A DNA stretch of 10,516 bases, taken from Bacilli bacterium (lineage in GTDB: Bacteria; Bacillota_I; Bacilli_A; ML615J-28; CAG-698). The notes under the pieces were generated by a model that searched no databases, was not told where the DNA came from, and was given only the letters and a program-made list of their open reading frames with translations. Location of the stretch: the NCBI GenBank assembly GCA_028693885.1, contig JAQUUM010000030.1, positions 1-10,516 of the forward strand, in the 5' to 3' direction. Each line of letters begins with the position of its first letter. Position 1 is the first letter of the stretch. Shown here in pieces: positions 7,563 to 10,516 of this stretch. Position numbers and translations under genes: made by a program.

Positions 7563-8699
7563 ATGAAAAAAATAATAATTGTTTTTAGTTTAGTTTTACT
7601 AATTGTTATTACTGGTTGTACTAGTAATAGAAAAAACTTTTATCGTCTTGATTTAGGTAATTCGTTTAATACAATTTCTGAGATTCAAATTGTTGATGAA
7701 TTAAAAGTAATTCCTGTATCTAAAATCTTAAAACTTCAGGAAGATTCAAAAGAAATATTGGTTAGTTTAGATAAATTATTTAATGTTCAAGAACGTGATA
7801 ATTTTAGTTATCTAACTGATTTAAAGAAAGTTAATAATAATGCTGGTGTAAGTCCGGTTATAGTTGATAGTGAAGTTTATGATTTGGTTAAATATGCACA
7901 TAGCATAAGTCTTTTAGAGGGCTATGAAAATATTTTTGATATAAGTATTGGTGCTTTGATTTCTTTGTGGGATCTTAATAGTAAATTATATATTGAATCT
8001 GAGAATAATTTATATGAAATACCAAGTGAAATAGATATTAGTAATGCTTTAGTAAAGACTGATGAGTCTAAAGTTATATTTAATGATATAGATAAATCTA
8101 TTTTTTTAGAAGATAGCGATATGCGTCTTGATTTAGGAGCGGTTGTAAAAGGGTATGCGGCTGAAAAAATCAAAGATTATTTAGTAAGTGAAGGTATAGT
8201 TTCAGCTGTAGTTAATGTGGGTAGAAATATATTATTAATTGGTTTAAATAAGGGCGAAGAATGGAATGTGAAAATTCAAACTCCGTTTGTTGATATTGGC
8301 CAAACTGGATATTATTTTGGAAGTATTAAAACAAGCGATTTAGCGCTTGTTACATCGGGAGTTTATGAGAAATATATGATGGGTCTAGATAATAAAATTT
8401 ATCATCATTTACTTAATCCAAAAACAGGATATCCGTTTGATAATGGTTTACTAGCTGTAAGTATTATTTCGAGTGATTCAACTTACGCTGATATAATGTC
8501 TACTTTTGTTTTTGGTTTAGGCTTAATTGATGGAATTAATTATGTTGAAGAGGATGAGTTATTAGAAGCTATTTTTGTTTATGATAACGGTACGGAAAAA
8601 GAAATATATGTTAGTAGTGGATTGATTGATAAATTTGTTTTTAATGAAGAAGTTAGCAGTATAAATTATATATATAAAGGATTGATGAATTATGAATAA
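7563..8699 (+). CDS. apbE: ApbE-type FAD:protein FMN transferase lipoprotein
   Basis: ApbE enzymes take FMN from FAD and attach it to a Thr/Ser of secreted or membrane flavoproteins. The 378 residues begin with a lipoprotein signal: KK, a hydrophobic core, and lipobox ITGC with C19 as the lipidated residue. It is thus probably anchored on the outer face of the membrane. Family motifs are NNAGVSPVIV (92-101), FDISIGALISLWDLN (125-139), LDLGAVVKGYAAEKI (189-203), TSGVYEKY (264-271), HHLLNPKTGYP (281-291) and ADIMST (309-314), whose D310 and T314 fit the metal site. The usual N-[LIV]-G-G loop reads NVGRN (218-222), with Arg for the second Gly. AGGAGG lies 5 nt before the ATG. It is first in the operon and is overlapped by sufC (8 nt). 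No acceptor flavoprotein is visible in the window, so the substrate is unknown. Confidence 0.9.
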   Translation: MKKIIIVFSLVLLIVITGCTSNRKNFYRLDLGNSFNTISEIQIVDELKVIPVSKILKLQEDSKEILVSLDKLFNVQERDNFSYLTDLKKVNNNAGVSPVIVDSEVYDLVKYAHSISLLEGYENIFDISIGALISLWDLNSKLYIESENNLYEIPSEIDISNALVKTDESKVIFNDIDKSIFLEDSDMRLDLGAVVKGYAAEKIKDYLVSEGIVSAVVNVGRNILLIGLNKGEEWNVKIQTPFVDIGQTGYYFGSIKTSDLALVTSGVYEKYMMGLDNKIYHHLLNPKTGYPFDNGLLAVSIISSDSTYADIMSTFVFGLGLIDGINYVEEDELLEAIFVYDNGTEKEIYVSSGLIDKFVFNEEVSSINYIYKGLMNYE

Positions 8700-9498
8700 A
8701 GAATTAGTAGTAAAAGATTTACATTGTGTGGTTGATAATTGTGAGATTTTAAAAGGTGTTAATTTAGTAATTAAGGCCGGTGAAATCCATGCAATAATGG
8801 GACCTAATGGAACGGGGAAATCAACCCTAGCCGCGTCTATTATGGGTCATTACCGTTATAAAGTAACTCAAGGCGAGATTACTTTAAATGGTGAGGATGT
8901 TTTAAAGATGAGTGTTGATGAAAGAAGTAGAAAAGGTATTTTTCTTGCGATGCAATACCCTAGTGAAATTAGTGGAGTAACTAATTCTGATTTTATTAGG
9001 CAAGCGATGACTTCAAGACTAGAAGAAGGTGAGCATTTATCGTGGTTTAAATTCTTTAGAGAATTAGAAGGTGCGGTTAGCGATTTAAAAATGAATAGTG
9101 ATTTACCTAATAGATATTTAAACGAAGGGTTTAGTGGTGGAGAAAAGAAGAGAAATGAAATTCTTCAAATGAAATTATTAAAACCATCTTTTGCGATTTT
9201 GGATGAAATTGATTCAGGCCTTGATGTAGATGCTTTAAAAATTGTTGGAGAGAATGTTAATAAAATGAAAAGTCCAGATTTTGGAGCTTTAGTAATTACT
9301 CATTATGAGAGATTGTTAGATTATCTAGATGTTGATCATGTTCATATTTTTATGGATGGAAGAATTGTTTTATCAGGTGGAAAAGAATTGATTAAAAAAA
9401 TTGATCAAGAAGGTTATGATTGGTTAAGAGTTGATTTAGGTATCGCTGAAAAAGAAAAAGTTATTTTGGGTACTTGCCAGGCAAAGAGGATAAAATAA
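8692..9498 (+). CDS. sufC: Fe-S cluster assembly ATPase SufC
   Basis: SufC is the cytoplasmic ABC-type ATPase that works with SufB and SufD on the iron-sulfur cluster scaffold. In its 268 residues the motifs are complete: Walker A GPNGTGKST (37-45), Q-loop MQYPSEISGV (87-96, Q88), ABC signature FSGGEKKR (147-154), Walker B FAILDEIDSGLD (167-178) and H-loop H204 (LVITHYE). SufC-specific features such as the SGGEKKRNEILQM run separate it from transporter ATPases. The tail after about residue 250 (ending GTCQAKRIK) is slightly longer than usual. ATG 8692 has AAAGGA 10 nt upstream and overlaps apbE by 8 nt, so coupling to apbE translation is likely. The stop shares a base with the sufD start. Confidence 0.97.
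   Translation: MNKELVVKDLHCVVDNCEILKGVNLVIKAGEIHAIMGPNGTGKSTLAASIMGHYRYKVTQGEITLNGEDVLKMSVDERSRKGIFLAMQYPSEISGVTNSDFIRQAMTSRLEEGEHLSWFKFFRELEGAVSDLKMNSDLPNRYLNEGFSGGEKKRNEILQMKLLKPSFAILDEIDSGLDVDALKIVGENVNKMKSPDFGALVITHYERLLDYLDVDHVHIFMDGRIVLSGGKELIKKIDQEGYDWLRVDLGIAEKEKVILGTCQAKRIK
9483..9490 (+). promoter_or_regulatory. Ribosome binding site fixing the sufD start
   Basis: AAAGAGGA lies 7 nt before ATG 9498 and inside sufC. An in-frame TTG at 9474 would extend SufD by 8 residues, but it has no ribosome binding site of its own and would include this one. ATG 9498 forms a TAATG stop/start with sufC. Confidence 0.8.
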
Positions 9499-10502
9499 TG
9501 AAAAGCATAGATGAAGTAAGGGCTTTAGTAAACTCTGAGCTTGGGGAAGATAAATATGTTATTATTTATAATGGTAAAGTTATAAGTAATGATTATAACG
9601 ATTCAGAAGTTAGGGTTAGTTTAAGTGCTGAAATGGATTTGTTATATGAAAAAAAGATTTCAGAATATGAAAAACTTAATGATGATAATTCACCTTTTTC
9701 TATTAGTATTTATGTTTTAAAATCAATGATGATTAAAATCATAAATTTAGGTGATAAAGAAAAATATGTTCATAAAATTATTAGTACTAAAACAAAAGTT
9801 AAATCTCAGATATGTGATATTTATTTAAGCTTTCAAGCTAAAACAAATATCAAAAATGATTTAATTGTTGAAGATAGAAGTGAAATTGATTATCTAACTT
9901 TTACTCAAAAAAATGATGATGATTTAACTACAATTTTGAATACTTATAGTTATGGTGATTCTAGTATTAATATAAAATCTCTTTATATGCCTAAAAATGT
10001 TTTTAGACATTTTAATACGGTTGTATTATTAGAGGAAAATTCAAAAGTTGATATGTTTAATGTTATTATTAACAATAGTAATTTAGTTCAAAATTATGAT
10101 TATGATGTTATTCATAAGAATGCTAATAACACATCTAAATTAAGGAATTATGCGATTGCTAAAGGTGATTCTATTATTAATTTAAATCATAATGGTAAAA
10201 TTTTAAAAGATGCTAAAAAGTCTAATTTAAATCAAAAATCAAGAGGGCTTTTATTAGGTAAAAAATCTGAGATTAGTGCTAATCCAAAACTAGAGATTGA
10301 TGAGAATGATGTAGTAGCTGCACACGGAGCTAGTATTGGAGCTTTGAATGATGATGATATTTTTTATTTAATGAGTAGAGGCTTAACTAAAAAAGAAAGT
10401 GAAGAGTTATTAATTAATTCTTATATCGAACCTTTCTTAAAGGTTGTATGTAATGACAGTGTTAGAGATTATTTTAAACAAAGGATTAAAGAATATTTGT
10501 AA
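9498..10502 (+). CDS. sufD: Fe-S cluster assembly protein SufD (SufB/SufD family)
   Basis: SufD partners SufB and SufC in the scaffold complex that builds iron-sulfur clusters. From the ATG at 9498 it has 334 residues. The C-terminal third is clearly the SufBD core: NQKSRGLLLGKKSEI (245-259), NPKLEIDENDVVAAHGASIGALNDDDIFYLMSRGL (262-296), including the conserved H276 of the HGAS segment. The Cys that lies two positions before this His in E. coli SufD is Ala here, which to my recollection is common in Firmicutes. The middle is repetitive beta-strand sequence as expected for the beta-helix. The protein is short compared with about 430 residues in Bacillus; the N-terminal helical domain seems largely missing. 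SufD is favoured over SufB by length, motif and position after sufC. Translation is coupled to sufC through TAATG. Confidence 0.92.
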   Translation: MKSIDEVRALVNSELGEDKYVIIYNGKVISNDYNDSEVRVSLSAEMDLLYEKKISEYEKLNDDNSPFSISIYVLKSMMIKIINLGDKEKYVHKIISTKTKVKSQICDIYLSFQAKTNIKNDLIVEDRSEIDYLTFTQKNDDDLTTILNTYSYGDSSINIKSLYMPKNVFRHFNTVVLLEENSKVDMFNVIINNSNLVQNYDYDVIHKNANNTSKLRNYAIAKGDSIINLNHNGKILKDAKKSNLNQKSRGLLLGKKSEISANPKLEIDENDVVAAHGASIGALNDDDIFYLMSRGLTKKESEELLINSYIEPFLKVVCNDSVRDYFKQRIKEYL

Positions 10503-10510
10503 AAGGAGGT
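10503..10510 (+). promoter_or_regulatory. Ribosome binding site of the next gene beyond the window
   Basis: AAGGAGGT immediately after the sufD stop is the strongest Shine-Dalgarno in the window, 6 nt before the window edge. In Firmicutes SUF operons the next gene is normally sufS (cysteine desulfurase); this is prediction, as the coding sequence is not in view. Confidence 0.8.
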
Positions 10511-10516
10511 ATTAGT

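Noticed and set aside
9474..9497. TTG start extending SufD by 8 residues
   Set aside because: It would absorb the AAAGAGGA ribosome binding site; ATG 9498 with the TAATG overlap is better.
96..10502. Use of the Mycoplasma code (TGA = Trp)
   Set aside because: All recognised proteins are full length without TGA read-through, and every Trp codon is TGG.

Overview
The window is strongly AT-rich (A+T estimated by eye at about 70%). It is gene-dense, with every gene on the + strand. Gene content and order point to a low-GC Gram-positive of the Bacilli/Mollicutes side: rimP-nusA-ylxR-ylxQ-infB-rbfA in the Firmicutes order, a NusA without C-terminal acidic repeats, a lipoprotein-type ApbE, and sufC-sufD in Firmicutes SUF order. 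The genetic code looks standard. All 8 Trp codons I could place are TGG, and no gene needs TGA read through. TGA is also never used as a stop here (8 TAA, 3 TAG). An Acholeplasma-, Izemoplasma-, RF39- or Erysipelotrichia-like organism fits, but the lineage is inference from style, not identification.

Region 1 (1-4813) is the transcription/translation operon. A 13-bp hairpin leader at 38-68 precedes rimP (30S maturation). It is followed by nusA (transcription elongation, termination and antitermination), ylxR/rnpM (RNA-binding, RNase P modulator family), ylxQ (L7Ae-like K-turn RNA-binding family), infB (IF-2) and rbfA (30S maturation). Junctions are tight: ylxR/ylxQ, ylxQ/infB and infB/rbfA overlap by 14, 11 and 11 nt, which suggests translational coupling. 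The ylxP, truB, ribF and rpsO genes found nearby in Bacillus are absent.

Region 2 (4838-7446) continues without a visible terminator into uvrC (excision-repair nuclease with GIY-YIG, four-Cys, UVR, RNase H-like and HhH parts). Next comes a DEDDh 3'-5' exonuclease-like protein with an unrecognised N-terminal domain of about 100 residues. A hairpin plus T-rich run at 7443-7481 is the likely end of the long transcript.

Region 3 (7447-10516) starts with a clear extended -10 promoter and a second operon: an ApbE-type flavin transferase lipoprotein, overlapped by 8 nt by sufC, then sufD joined through a TAATG stop/start. A strong ribosome binding site at the very end shows that the SUF operon continues outside the window, probably to sufS. 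ApbE as first gene of a SUF operon is the most unusual arrangement here. The exonuclease's N-terminal domain is the least explained protein segment. Most of the window is ordinary housekeeping, and I see no mobile element, CRISPR array, tRNA or rRNA. No stretch longer than about 120 bases lacks a gene.
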